Positions 35,710 through 50,000 of a stretch of DNA of 64,000 nt are shown piece by piece. Position numbers and translations under genes: made by a program. Under the pieces are notes generated by a model that did no database searches, was not told the DNA's origin, and saw nothing but the letters and a program-made list of their open reading frames with translations. Origin of the DNA: Promerops cafer (taxonomy: Eukaryota > Chordata > Aves > Passeriformes > Nectariniidae); contig VZSE01010767.1 in assembly GCA_013398275.1 (NCBI GenBank), forward strand, positions 682,001 to 746,000, in the 5' to 3' direction. Numbering within the stretch: the first letter of the stretch is position 1; the number at the start of each line of letters is the position of its first letter.

Positions 35710-38700
35710 CACAATTGAAGAAATTTGAATTTCTTGGAATTGAAACCATCCTCTCAATGGTGGGCTCTGAATTATTTTTTTCCTTGGTTTTAAATGTTTG
35801 TGTAAGAGGCCAAAGACCCTGAAAGATGCAATACAGACAGATTGGAAAATAAATATTTTCCAGTAATTTCTTTCATTAATTCCTTTTTTTTTTTCTCTAT
35901 GTAAAGTGTGTTACAAGATTAAGTAAAAAGTTAAATGTCTCCAGATTCCCAAATTTACAGGCCAGATCTGAATAAGTCTACAATATGCCTTTGTTTTAAC
36001 CATTTTGACTTAGAGACAGAAAAAGCTGTGGTTAACCCAAATAAGACCTTCAAAGAATTTTGGGCACTATTATTTTCCAATCATCTTTTGCAGTCAGCAA
36101 TTATCATAGGATTTTAAAAGAGAAAATATTCATCTGCTTAAGACCACTTTGCCCAACAGCTACTGATACAATAATTATTACCCAGTTCATGGAACATTTG
36201 TGAGGGCCTTAATCTTGTTTGATCATCCATTTCCCAATTTCTCTGTACATCAAGAAAAAAATTGTGTTGATTCCGACTGGATAATTCTGGGACAAATAGG
36301 AGGTTCTCATTCTAAAATTGGGATAGGACATTTTTCTAGTCAGCCTCTGTGTTAGAGACCAGATTTAATGCTTTCAGGAAGACTTTATTAACATACTTTA
36401 TAATTTCCAACACGACATTCTGGAATGTCTAGCTGGACATATTTTGATGTCCAATGCCTCCTATTAAATGAATATTCTCTTCCCAGCCCTATTAACTATG
36501 ACCTTCTGTCCTCCTGCACTATAAGGACTTTATTTTCCTTCCTCTATTTTCTTTCTATATGTACTCTAGTCTTTCAGTAATACAATTTTTGTCATTTCTT
36601 TCTAAGATTCAAGAATAACTGCTACTGCCCTGAGGGCTATGCAAAAGCAGGACAATGACAACAAAGGTTACTTCCATGGGAGCCTCAGAAGTTCTCAGGA
36701 CATGGAGGAGGAAGAAATACCTAGAACAGGGCTAAAGAAAATTGCTAGGAAAAAGAAATGGTGAAATTCCTGGTCTTTCAGGAAAAGGTGGAGATCAGCT
36801 CCATGGAGAAAGCAAGATTTCTGTGACAGGGAAAGGAAAAGAGAAGCAACAAAGAGAGGAGAAGGAGAGTTACTGGGAAAGAAGGAAAACTTCACTAAAA
36901 AACATTTTAAAAGTTGTAATGCATGCTATTGTTTAGCAGTATCCTTAAAAATCTGCTGAAGGTTATCCTTTAAAATAGCTAAGGGACCACCTACACTCTT
37001 ATCCTATTGTTTGTGTATTGTGTACTTGCATATAAACACATAATTTTAATTGCATTATAAGCACTAACAGTCTGTATTCAATCTTTCAGAAATAAGGGTC
37101 ACAAAATGTCATAAATGTGTCTATTTTACATATACAATATCTTCCTTTTTCAACTGAGATAGATACTTTCAGAATTATCTACATATGTAGGATGTTAAAA
37201 TGAAGCACCTGTGAAAGACTATAGTCCTTGTCTTTGCCCTGGTTAGCAATTTGAGATTTTTGCCATTATCTGAGTGAGGAAATGTCTTTGAAAAAAATCT
37301 CCAGTGATTAGGATTACTTTCCAAGTTTCTTCACTAAGCTTGAAGAGATTTCTGAAAGAAAAACTTTTTGATTTGATAACATCATTACTGCACTATAGTT
37401 TTTATTTCATCTATCGTTACTGAATTTCTAATGATATAACTCTGAATAGGCAGAGTATCTTAAATTTTTCAGTGGGAGATAAGTAGCAAAACAAAGACTT
37501 TCATGTAGTTTTAAGAAAAAAAAGTACTGTGATTGGAAAAAGGAAGACATTTGTTTTTTTACAGTGAGAAAGATTCTCTTCTGCTAATAAAATTGCCTAT
37601 TAAAACTACATTTGTATCACTAAAAAAAAAAACTGTGTAGAGTCAATGCAGAAACATTAGTCTCACAAAATAGTTTGACAGTATTGAAACCATTAAGTCC
37701 TCATCTGATTTGTCTCCTAAGTCATCCTTGTATTAACAAATGGCTTAATAATGCTTACATTTAAATAGCTTTGAAGGGATTGTTAATAAGTTTTAAATAC
37801 TCTGTATCCTCACTGAAATACAAACTGATGTGGAACAAAAGGTGTTTCTGAGCACAGGAAAGAATATCAACTAATATGGGAATCTCTCTCCAAATGTGTT
37901 GTTTAAATGTATAGCTAGTGGCTGACATTTGCAAATAGTCTGTGTAGCTTCAAGTGACTATGAAAATATTTTTCACTAAATCCTCTCTTCCTTTTTGAGT
38001 CACCCTTGTAGAGTCCTTCCTATGACCAGGTTAACTTTGGTGCCATCTTTTTCTCTTCTATTCTTCTCTAAAATTCTGTCAATCCTCTTCAGAAAACCAG
38101 CAAACATAATCTCTTCCTCTAAACAAAGAGTTGGAAGATATTCCTGTGTGATTCTATAGACCCTCTTATTTTCATTAATGCAAACTTCCTCTGTCTTTCT
38201 AACCCAATTTTATCAATCTACAGAATTCCTTGGCTGCTATGGCTGCTATTTTGAATAACATCTTTACCAACTCTTTGATAATTTTTTGTTCAGTTGCATT
38301 TGCTCTGGTTCATGCAGCCATATATAAAAATTAAAAACTGGCTTGGGAAGAAATGTATTTGTAATGATAGCAATTACAGTTTTATGAAATGGTACTTGCA
38401 AAAATGATAAGTAAATACTTTGAAATTTGCAGTTGAGAATGATCTGTATTCACTGTTTGTATGGTGAATTTGAAAGAATCAATTGCATACTTACTTCTTT
38501 TTAATGGGGACATTACACTGTGTTCACTGTTTAGTTGCTGCTATTACGTCTTCAAGTCAAAAGCAATGAGGATGGAAAGCTTGTTGTGTGACATATTTAT
38601 AGCACTGCTTTCCAGCTAGTACATATTTAAGCCAGCTCTGGTTTGATGCTGAGTTACAGTCAGTGAATGGAGCAGCAAAAGATTGATTAAAAAGATATGG

Positions 38701-41700
38701 AGATTATAATGAAGAGGCAAAAGAACCTAACAGCTAAACAAGTGCAAGACTAAAATAGATGCCAAATGAAAAATCAGGCACCCAAGACATTGTCAAACAC
38801 TGATTTTGGAGTGATTTTGGAATTGTTCTTTGGAGTTTTCACTGTTGTTAAATTATATAAATTCTACTATTTTCTGTGCTGAACAATGAGTGAGATGCAT
38901 ATTTATGGAAAACCATCATGGCCACAAGTAATCTGGAAGGTAGAGAAGTACCTGATCCTGTAATAAAACTTTTTAAATTTTTTATCTATTTAAGAAGTAA
39001 TAGAGGAATTCTCATTGGCTTTGTTTGTTCATCTGTTTTTTTAACACCACTTCATTTCAGAATGGCCCAGATTCCCTTTGTTAGAAGAAAGCATGGCAAA
39101 GATGAAGCCTGAGCATGTAGGATGGAGTGGAAAGGAGGCTGGAAGTCTCCTTTCTGCTCTTCTGAAGGAGCTTCTGACACAAAAGAATATCTTGTCCAGT
39201 CACAATTAGTCATACTTATAAGTATGAGCTGCTCTTGCAAGCATCACTGATTTTCATGGGGTCTGCACAAAAAATGAGGAAAAAATAATTCCTAACCTTT
39301 CCTAGTGCCAGTCATATCTAACCTGCAGTATTTTGTCTCACTCTCATGGTAAAGGCACACAGTGTGCTCCTGTGCCAAGCTTTCAGCATTATGCCCACAA
39401 TACTCACTATTTGATGAATGCATTGGCATGAATCAAGCAGACATTAAAACTCTTTTCTGTTTAACCAAAGGCCATAAAAATTAAGGTGGTGCTATTTTTT
39501 CTTGTGGGGCTCCACTGCTATGGAACATAGTAAAATAACAAGCCCCTGATGATTGTCCTGATTCATCCTATCTGTCTCAGGCACAATAACTCATTACAGA
39601 ATTTATATCCATGATTCATCTCTCTATTCTGATTTTTCCTGAAGACACCAACTCCGTTACCAGCAGTTCTTTATCTTCAGACAATGTCTCTTTCTTGTGC
39701 AAGACATGAATGCCTCCAGAAGAACAGCACATCAAGCCCTAAGTGATCAGAGATTTCTCCCCTTATTGCTCCTTACTTTCTTTTTCATTTGCCCTGTAAT
39801 AACCTCATTCTCTTTTTCATTCTCTTGCCTTTTGTAGCTTCTTTGCTTTCTCACCCTAGTTACTGCACCTATTCATCTGTTGCAACCAGGAAGGACCACT
39901 CTCCCATTAACTCCCTTTCTGGATTTCTCATAATGCCCACACTCAGGCATTTTGCTATATTTCCTTTTGTCAAGGTCTTTTTCTCCCTCAGGACATCTAG
40001 TCTGTCTTCATCCATAGTTGTTCAATTGCTTTTGACAAATTTGATCATATATTTCTTTGTGAAATGGTGCCCTGTGGGAGTCTCACCAGTACATCTCTCC
40101 TCTTTCTCAGGTAGTTCTTATGTAGAAATCTGATCTCCCATCACTCCTTCCCAGTGCCTTTGGCTCTCTGCTCTGTTTCCTTGATACCTACATTTTGCAT
40201 GGTTTTGTCTACTTAAATACCTCAAACCATTGTCTCTGTGATGTTAACACGACAATTCAGACAGCAAAGGCCAGGAGGTACAAGGGGAGAGAATCTGCAC
40301 TCTAATACTTGCTATCACCTAAAAATGTGAAGGTCTTGTCCAGAAAAACCCAAACAACCAAAACACTTTGGAAAACCAAGATTTCAAAATCATTTTCATC
40401 AAGTATTGTAAAAAGTAAATTTAATGTCATGCTTCCTGCTGCCATATTTTTTTCATTTAGAAAGTTGGAAGAAAATTGTAAAAAATAAGTGCTTATAAAA
40501 AGATAATATAAAACAAATTAATTAACTTTATCACCTTTTGTGGCAAAAAGCTGGGCAAAGGTCTAGTCTAAACTCAGAAGTTTTAATTATTAAAGACATT
40601 TTCCTTTAAGGAATATTGGGAAGTGCTCATGTTTCTTTCTGAAATGCCCCTGTTCATAGAAACAATATTGTGGTGAAACTAAAAGGGAAAAATTGTTACA
40701 AAATTAGAACAATCCATATAACTGTGATTACTTTATCCTTTTGACAATTGGCTTGCTTTGTGTTCTGATATGATTATGATAACTAACTTATATACTCTTG
40801 CAATGTCTAAAATGCAGTCTCAGGTGATATCAGAACAAAACAGCTGAGGTAAACAGGACTTCCAGATGCTCAACCCTTTCAAGTGTCCTAGGCTTGCAAT
40901 TTTGAAATCTCATCTCTACAAAGAGAACATTCAATTTTCTAGCTTTTATGTTCAGAATCAAGAAGCAGACAGGCAGTAAAAGGAGCTTAATATTCTCTGT
41001 GACAATCTTTTCCAAACGAGTTTTTTCTTCAGCATGAGTGAATAGCCTGTTTTTCTTTACTGTTAGTATTATTCTTCATATCAAGAAGGGCACTCCTGGA
41101 AAACAGGCAGTCAAGCAGACAACTAACTGAAGGAAAACACATAAATTTCTATATGTATCATAGTAAAGTAGATTCTTTAAATTACAATATTGCAGTGTTG
41201 TGTGCTAGAAACAGAAAAAAATCAACCATTTTTTCACAATCGTTGAAACTTCATCATCTAAACCTTCTTTCAGGAAATACTTGCAATAATAATAACCATC
41301 CTTCAGCAGAGGTCTGAAGAAATTAGCCAGTAAACAGAAAATACAAAGACAGCAAAACACATTTTCAAATATTTTAAATAAGGACTTTTTATAAACTATC
41401 CTTGTTCTATAAGGTTAATGATTTCTTTTTATTTTTTTTTTTTGTTACGGCAAATGAAAGCAGAATTTTCTTCACAATTTCAACATGATTCTGTTACCAT
41501 TATTTAAATGTATGACAACAAAACTTCTGCATTTCTGGATGAGATACTGCAACTCTTCACCCATGAAACAGGGTTAGACAAATTTCAAAAAAAAGCAGAA
41601 CACCATTTTCACCTTTCTTCATGCGTGCTTTTCTAAGGTGGCTAAGGACCCACCAAATCTCAGTGTATTAATTTATGCTCTGTATGGAATTGTTACTGAG

Positions 41701-43529
41701 TGAGAATTGCAAGAGCTGTCTCTTTTAATACCATACCATAGAGGAGACGAAATGATTGTCTTTTGTTAATTCTTTATTCCATAGTTGGCAAAAATGAAAA
41801 GCATTTTTTTTTGATAACTGGGCTCCTTATTTGTCTGAGCAATCTGTAAAATGAATGGACTAGTAATGAAGCATAATCTGACAGATGATGGCAGGAGGTA
41901 GGACTAGGGAAGATGATTCTTAGCATTAAACCCCTGTACAATCCTGCCTCAATAACAGAGTAATTAATCAACTGGGCCTAGCATATCATCTGATTAAAAC
42001 CTTCTTTCCTAAAATGGTGTAAAGCAAACCCCCAAACTGAGTCTGAGTAAGCATGGAATGATATAGAAAGCCTAAACATTCCAGAAGCTACCTCCCAATT
42101 CTTGCATCTGGAAAATAACTACTTTTTTTTTTTCTCTAACAGTCTTGGAAATTAGAACTACTTCATACCTTACAAGTTTCAGAAGATTTGCCTTGAATTT
42201 GGAGAGGTGAGGAAAACAGAGTTAGGATTCTGATATCGTTGTTTGTTTCCAGAGGTCAAACATTTGCATCTTAGATAAATGTCTGAATTTTGAATGTTGT
42301 CTAATCACCAGAAGTTGGAGCCCTATAAACAGCAAGAGTAGGATTCAGAAAGGTGTATTTGTGAATGGCTTGATATTGCTTCCTGAAATCACATTGCATC
42401 CATATTAGAGCAGAGACACATTTCATTCTTCCATCTTAGCAGTCACAGGTACTGTGTCAAATTGATGATTGCAGCAAAAATTGTGGGCCAGCATAATATG
42501 AACCCCATGACAAAATGAGCTGGGATTCAAAACTTCCATTACTGATTAGCAATGGAAGACCTCAGCTATCACTGCCCAAGGTATAATTCCATTTCATAAT
42601 CTTGACAGGCAATGCAAAATTAACTGATAACTCACGACAGGGCTTGTACTCCTGACTAATCTAAGTTGAATATTAGCATGTTGCAATTTGGATTTACACA
42701 TAAGTGCAGGTGAACCTCTTTATTCTGTAAAACTACTTTAGATGCTTTTCTTTATTTTTTTTATATTTAATATAATGTTCTTCTATTTCTAGCAAAGGAA
42801 GGCAAAAATAGGAAGTAATGAGATGAAGAGAAATCAATTGATTTTTTTATGAGATTCAAAACTTTGGGCTTTTGTAGAGCTTAGTGTGAAGTTTTGGGGC
42901 ATTGTCATTAATAACATACAGTTTCAGCCATTTCTTTTGGCAGACAGCTTAATGAGATAAACAATGGGAGTGAAATTCTGCTTCTACATCTATACAGCCT
43001 CATCAAAACTGAAGGAAATAAAACTCACAACAGCCTGTAGAACTTAGTGACAGCTGTGCTCTCACATTGGGCACTAGCTACATCTCCTTGGACCCAGTGT
43101 ATTCCTAGGTTTTAGGTCAGCTTAACCTTGAAGTTTAGTTATACTAAACTCATTGCATACATCAAATAGTTTTTTGTCTTTGTGCTATAGTAGAACCTCA
43201 TTCCACTTAAGTTCAAGTTGACTGGACAAAATAAAAGGTTTGGGGGGGCACAGTAGGGGTGAAATGAGGCACTAGATGTGATGTCTGGGAGGTGTGGCAA
43301 CACGAAAATTGTCTAGGTTGCTCTGTGATTGATTGCATCCAGGACAATTGGGAAAGTTATGTCTTAAACAAACTATTTCACACCAAACAAGGGGAAAGGA
43401 TGGTAAGAAGCAGATCCTACACATGTGGAGCAATGCTTTTCTAATGCCAACTCTCCCGTTCTCATGGTAGGACACATCTGCTCAGTCACAAGAAGCAGGG
43501 TCAAACTGTGGGCATACACCTAGAGGAGG

Positions 43530-44048
43530 TCAAGGACCACCAAGGACCCTACAACACCCCCTCCTCGACTCTTCTGGAAACTTTCCATCAGGAGATTTTG
43601 CATGCTCCATAGTGTTGCATCAGACAGGAAGAATTGCCCCTCTAGGGAGGGATCCAGGCATTTCCATGCTAACTCGAATGTACATAACCTAAAAAACTCT
43701 TTGTTTTGCGGGCCCCCACATCCAGAAGATCATTATTCTGTTCACAGACATTAAAATTGCAATAATCAAGTTGCTGGATCCACGGGTTGTGATGCCTTTC
43801 CTCTCCATTATTTACTTTTATATCTCTCTTTCTTTCTTTTCCTCATGTATTTTCTATGTGACATTTCACACATTTACAGAAAGGCACCAAAATGGCCTCA
43901 TGTCTTCTTTGCACTGCACTCATATAGTTTTAAAATAAATCTGCCTCATACAAATACACCAGTCACTCAGTTTTGTTTCACTCTAATTCACCCCAGGGAT
44001 GTATTAACAGGAACCTGAGCTACCCTGCCTCAGAAGCGGGTCATAACA
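43530..44048 (+). mobile_element. Possible solitary ERV LTR (tentative)
   Basis: This block is less AT-rich than its flanks and has the order expected of an LTR. It contains GGACC-rich 5' sequence, an AATAAA polyadenylation signal at about 43935, then a U5-like region ending GAAGCGGGTCATAACA at 44048, with the CA terminus typical of LTRs. GGAGG follows the 3' end, and GGAGG also occurs at 43525-43529. This could be a 5-bp target-site duplication, but the LTR would then begin TC rather than the standard TG. An alternative start is TGTGGGCA at 43507. No retroviral genes flank it. This is an inference from architecture; I have not matched it to a named family. Confidence 0.35.
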
Positions 44049-47000
44049 GGAGGAAAAAGTAACACTGCACAAACACAACCATGAAGGAAAAACTTCTTAG
44101 AAGAAAATTACAAAGGGAAAATCAGGTTTCTTGAATTCACTTAGGTCACCTAGTCCTCACAGGACAAGTAGAATACCAGCACAGTAAATGCTGAAGCCGA
44201 AACTGCAAGAGATGGCACTCTTGGAGTCCATATTTTGATTTTCCGTATGACAGTAAATTCTTGTTGCTGTGTCCTAACTTCTACTAATACAGACTTGACA
44301 ACAATTTGACCATAAATCTGTGATTCCCCTTTTTTATTCCATTCTACTATTCAGTAGGGATAATTTTACATATTGGGATAATTCTTTTTTTAGACTATGA
44401 ACCTGACAAATTCAAATCCAGAAATGTCTGTAGAGTAACAGTGCTTCTCATTATTTTAAATAAAGTAACTGCATAAATATGAATTATATTCCACCATCAT
44501 TTCATATGATTATGGTAGCTCTGAAAGGCCAGTCAGCAAAGTGGCAGTCATGCAACACAATCTTGACACTAAAATCAGTGTGATTTTTATTTCCCAGAGC
44601 AACACAGGGTCTTTATTCTGTCATATCTCTTTTTCTTGCCTGGATTTCCTTTCCCTTGCTATACTGGAGCCATAGTGAGGTCCAGGCTATTGGTGATTGT
44701 TTTAGGCTGATCCTCAATAGGCTGGTAAAGTGCACTTTAAAAGCATTTTAAAATCACATTGCATTGAAATGCTTTGCAGAGTAACCACTCTTATGAAAGA
44801 ATCTCGCCCATGAAGACACTCAGGCGAGAGCATCTTGGATGTATGCCACACATCAATCAAATATAAGTGGTGCTTGAAGATTATTATTACAGGATTTATT
44901 TCTAGTCATCAGCAAGCAGCATTGTTCAACAGAAATAGACAAGCAATTAATTTAACATGCCCAGGAGTACAACACTTTTTAAAGTTTAAAGGGACATGAT
45001 GGAAATTGTTTCCTATGATTTCAATTATCTTATGTTAATATTCATAGCCATAGCTAAATTTTATAGAAAATTCAATACACAAAATAGACACTCACCTGCA
45101 AAAAACAGCTTTGGTTCCCAGTCTTACTTTTCTTTTCAGATTCTGATATCACAACTGATAGTGCACATATATTTAGTAAAGCAATGATTGGAGGGCAGTA
45201 TTCTTAGGTCATGGCCTTCACACTTTAATCTTTCTTTCCTGTTTCCCTAAATAGTGAGAAGAAAAGAGTTGTTTATTCAGCTGGGGATCCCACTGCCTCT
45301 TACTGAGGTCTCCGAATCTTTAGTACAGGAAAAAACCTTAACTGAAATATTTGATTCCAGCATGACTAGTGGTGTATATATATGTCTCTCTACATAATGG
45401 AGAAGCTGAATTGTGCCAAAAAGTTTTGCCTGGATTTCTGTATTTATGTGTCTAACATTTCTGTTCTAGTTGACATGATATGGGGGGGCTACTAATCAGA
45501 TTTGACCTCATGCAGTGTGTTTCTGGACATTATTTTTTATCCATTTTCACCGTATATGTGCCCATGTAACAGATGTCAGAATGACATGCAACTAGGGAGC
45601 AAGTGTACTGTTTGTCCTTAGAGCACAGGGGTAGTTTTGTGTCACTGTGTATTGGCTTCTCTTCTCCTAAATAAAAAGCTGTAACTAGGCACAAATGTAA
45701 ACTTAGTGTTGTTAGGTGCCTTATTGACATTCCCTTCATTTTCCTATTAACTACTGTAAAGGTTGATATATCACAGAAGCTAATTTTTTGAGATATTTTT
45801 AAAATAGATTTGTCTATTTGTTTGCTCTCATCTCTTCCAGTAGCCACTGACATATAGATGCCTCTTACACAGATTTCCCATCACAGGGCAGTAAGGACAG
45901 AACCTGTACTGAAATGGAGGAAAGCCAAAGGCTGAGTAATAGACTCAGTCTAGAAATATTGGATACAACCATGATTTTTATGTAGTGAAAAGCTGTCTTT
46001 TTTGGTTTTGAGCTGAGGTTTTCTTGCTACTTCTACTTTTTCACTTGTCCTAAAAAGTTCAATTTGATAAATTGAATAATTTTATCCATTAAAAAGATCA
46101 AAAATAAATAATGAAATTAAACTCAATTGAAAATAAATCATTAATTAAACACATCAATTTGTTTTACCATTATTTTTTTTGGTGTTTTCTTGTATGTGAC
46201 ATTGGTACAGGGATACAAGTGTGTGTGTGTATAGCTTAAGGAATTAATTCCAGCATCCTAGGATGCCTTCACACAAACTCGTAGCAGGAAAAAAAAAAAG
46301 TCATTCCCTGTCAGAGTGAAAAAATGTAGTGTTACAAGAAAGAATTTTTTGTTACCTTCAAAATTGCCCACACTGCTCACCATAAACTGTCATGGCTCAT
46401 CTCTGACATAGTCTCTGAACACTGTTTCAAAAACTTTTTTTTGGATGATGACAAGGTCACTGTGAGAAGGAAATATTTGTAAGTATCCCTCTGCAGATCC
46501 TCTGGCACACACATACACACATTCACTTGTGAGAGAGACAAGGGTTATGCTTATACACATATACATCTTTCTCCCAATGACTGCAAGGAAAGTTTTAATT
46601 CCCCCTACCTAATGGTCTATTTGCCTTGAGTGTTTCAGAATGGTTCAATAATCACTAGCCATGTGTGCATTTTGTTGAATTATTTAAGCTTATTTCCAGA
46701 GGGAAAAAGACAGGGAGGAAGGCAACTGATTCAATGCAAATGAAAAGCTTTTGAAGCTCCCTATGGTGAAGATGTGATTAAAGTCAGACAGTTAATAACC
46801 TAGACTTAGAAAAATCTGAAGGTTTTAAAACTGTCTGGCCAGTCAGTAAATGAGGTTTTTCCACACTGTTGACCAACTGCCATGCATTGTAATGGTTTCA
46901 GATTTGTTTGGATTTTGAGTGGACCCACAAATGAGGAAAGGACCCCCTGCTTCATGATTTAGAAGAGCAGTTGGTAAATCTCAAAGGTTTTTTTCTGGAT

Positions 47001-50000
47001 TTGTGCTTGAGCCTTCAGCCTTCAATTGCATACTTTCTACTAAGATTTTCAGAGATTATACCAGGCTGTCCAGCTTTTCTGGGAAAAGGTTGGTTTATGT
47101 CATGCTTTCTCTCCAGAGATAGCAGGATACTTTCCCCTTCCATCACTGTCCTCAGTGCTCCTTTTCTCATGTTCCTCGGCACAGTCAAGCCCTGCTGCCT
47201 AATACATTATATGTTTAATATCTTTGGACAACTGGCAGCAAAGGAAGAAGAAAAGCAGCAGTGATCCACACACAATTCTATCTCTCTATATAGGTAAGTA
47301 GCTCTGAAATGTTCCAAGTCCCTCACAATAAGAGGTGTGTCTGTAATCTATGTATGCTGTGTGGTGGCTGGCTCAAAGCTTTTTCAAAGGGATCCTGCTA
47401 GCCAGCCATGAAGAGCAGCCCCAATTTATGGGCATTCCAGTGAAATTAAGCCACTGCAGACTGAATCTGATCTCCAGTGAGCTCCATTATAAATCATCTG
47501 TCTTGATCATCTTGTCCAGTGTGCAGCCACGTGGAAAGGCATAAACACTTGCCATCTGTCCAAAATGGTAGGAAGAAGTGCAAAATACTGTCCATCCTTA
47601 TGTTTCCTCCCATGTAAGCAGCACCGTATGGTGTGTGCTGCAGAGGACACTGAGGGTGTACTATCATGGAAAAGCAGGGTGCAATTCCTTTGACAAAGGC
47701 AGTGCACCCAGAGGAGCCTGGCCAGCCTCTTCTCATCTGCCATGCCTGTAGCTCAGGGCTAAAGCAGCCATAGGCATATTTAAATTATCTGCCAGACAGT
47801 TGGCAGCCAAGAAAACATAAGCAATATCAGTTGAGGGACATACCTGCAGGGAATACTTTTCACATCCCGCCCTCCAGAACTGACCTTTAGGGACATCCCT
47901 TCACGACAAATTGGATGCTGATATACTTGCTCTTCTTCCTTCCATTTTTCCCAACAGCCAGCTGAGAGCCACTGAGTCCCCTGACATGTGACTTCAGGCC
48001 TGGCACTGTGGCTCTGCCTCCCAGACAATGAGGTGTGCTGCTCCCCTACGTTATGCATGACAAAAAACCTGCAATTTTCTTTCTGTCTCATCTGTTTTTC
48101 GCCAGTTTTGGCCAAATTTCCCAGCCACGTTCAGTGCCTTAAAAACCAGTTAGCCATTTCTATTGTTCATACTGATTGAGGAGGAATAAATTGCTGTCAT
48201 TAATGTTCAAAAAAACATTTGTTTCATTGGAAGGAGACCAGCCTCTCCTTGCTCTTTTGTTCACGCTCTCTTAGAACATAGGTGTTGCCTAAAAGCAGAA
48301 ATAGAGTTGAAATCAAGAACCTGGAAGTATACATGAATTTACACCTTGTTCTTTCCACATACTTGGTTTTCAACTTATTTTTTTTTCCTTCTATGCAAAG
48401 TTCAAACTTGCCTCTTTTGGTTCCCCTGATTTCCTTACCCTTTTGCTGTTGGGAGATCATCCTTGTATTTTTGTCTTGACACAGACAAGCATCAGACAAA
48501 GTCTGAGCTCTTCTGTTTCCTGTGACTGTTGGTTCAGTTCTCAAGGGAACTCCAACCTAGTTTTCAAATATGCAGGGAACACTTCTACCTGGTCAGGTTT
48601 TCTAAGACAAGCTGCCCCTCTTTTGCTGTCTCTGTTTGAAATGGGCACTCAGAATGGCATTCACGTATTCAATCAACTTTAATTTAGGAGGGAAAGTTGT
48701 GTCTATCGATAAAATTAGTGTCATATTTGAATCTTCTCAAGGAATATTTTCAGGTGCCGAAGGGTTTGGGAGATACTCCACAGCAGCCAATCATTTACAC
48801 TAAATATTTAGTATCAATTGATAGTACATGTATGGATCACTGTATCACTCCTTGGACTACATACAGCAAGACATTATGCCAACCCAAAAATTCTTGAAGT
48901 TCAAAAATAAATGGACAAGAATGGAGAGAACCTTTCTACTTCTGAAAATTTCAAAATAAAGGAGAAATATGGATCATTAAGTGAATGAAGCATAGTAAAA
49001 AAGCATTACATGGCAGAGTATTAATGTGATTAGTTCATATAGATATTTATGTTAACTGGATTTTAAAAGGAAAAATATCCATGTATCTCAGGCTCTATTA
49101 TATGTTGGTGAAAAAAAATGCATGATGAAATGCACACCTGGAAGGTCTGACACAGTGTAACTCCAGGAAGAGATGCATAACACTTGATCTGCATTGAGTT
49201 TTAGAGGTCTTTTATATGGCAGATATTCAGTGGTGAACTTTTCCCTGTCAGCTTAAAGTAGGTTAATAAAGTAATTTTTAAAAAACCCGATCTTTTTATT
49301 TAAATTAAATGCAACTTTTATTTAAAATAAGCGAGTGAGTACATACGTGTGTGATGAATGTTGCATGTTTTGTGAAGTACTGTATCTGAAAATTCTGCAA
49401 ACTCAATAATTAACTGTGGTATGGCATTGGGTTTTTCATAGATTGTACTCAGGGTGAGAATCTAGCCACTTATATTGAGACATTTAATAAATTCCAACAT
49501 AGAAATTTTCCTGTGCAGAAGCTTGTGAAACAAATGACCATTTATACAGGAAGAGTAATTTTTTTTTCCTTTTTTGTTCCATAAGAGACTTATTTCTTTA
49601 ATTCTGATTTACTTATCTCATGGTAAGACTTCTAAAATTTTATGTGTAGGATAAATCTCAGGGTCATGTTGTTTCGGTATCATTTCAATACTCATATGCT
49701 AACACTAGCTTTAGTAGAACACCTCCTGTTGTCCTTACACTAGTTAAAGGTAAAATAAAACAAAGCAATAAAAATGTCTAAACCCACCAATGCACAGGAA
49801 TGTGTATCTGTGGCTGAAAACCGTTTTGGTAAGTGAGGATCCAAACTTAGATTGCACTGCATTTACCTTGGGTGTTAACTAGCTAGGATTGGAGGGACGT
49901 TGGTTTTTTTGTTGAGGTCTTGGGGATTTTATTATTTACTTGTTTATTTGGGCTCTTTTCAATTTTGTCTAAATTATGGAATCTCAATTGTAGTTCCCAT

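Larger units (their letters stand above)
29285..43529. other. Long noncoding stretch
   Basis: Over 14 kb with no gene I can support. Small items are a G run near 30964, a (CA)n tract at about 31149-31170, ATTTT units at 32291-32336 and one ambiguous base at 35044. A homeobox-motif-rich block lies at about 35560-35720. A pyrimidine-rich region at about 39770-40140 carries a chance 114-codon open frame. No transposon ends, exons or RNA genes stand out. Confidence 0.5.

Noticed and set aside
39789..40133. 114-codon plus-strand open frame
   Set aside because: It lies in a pyrimidine-rich region that favours stop-free Phe/Leu/Ser frames, with no domain recognised.
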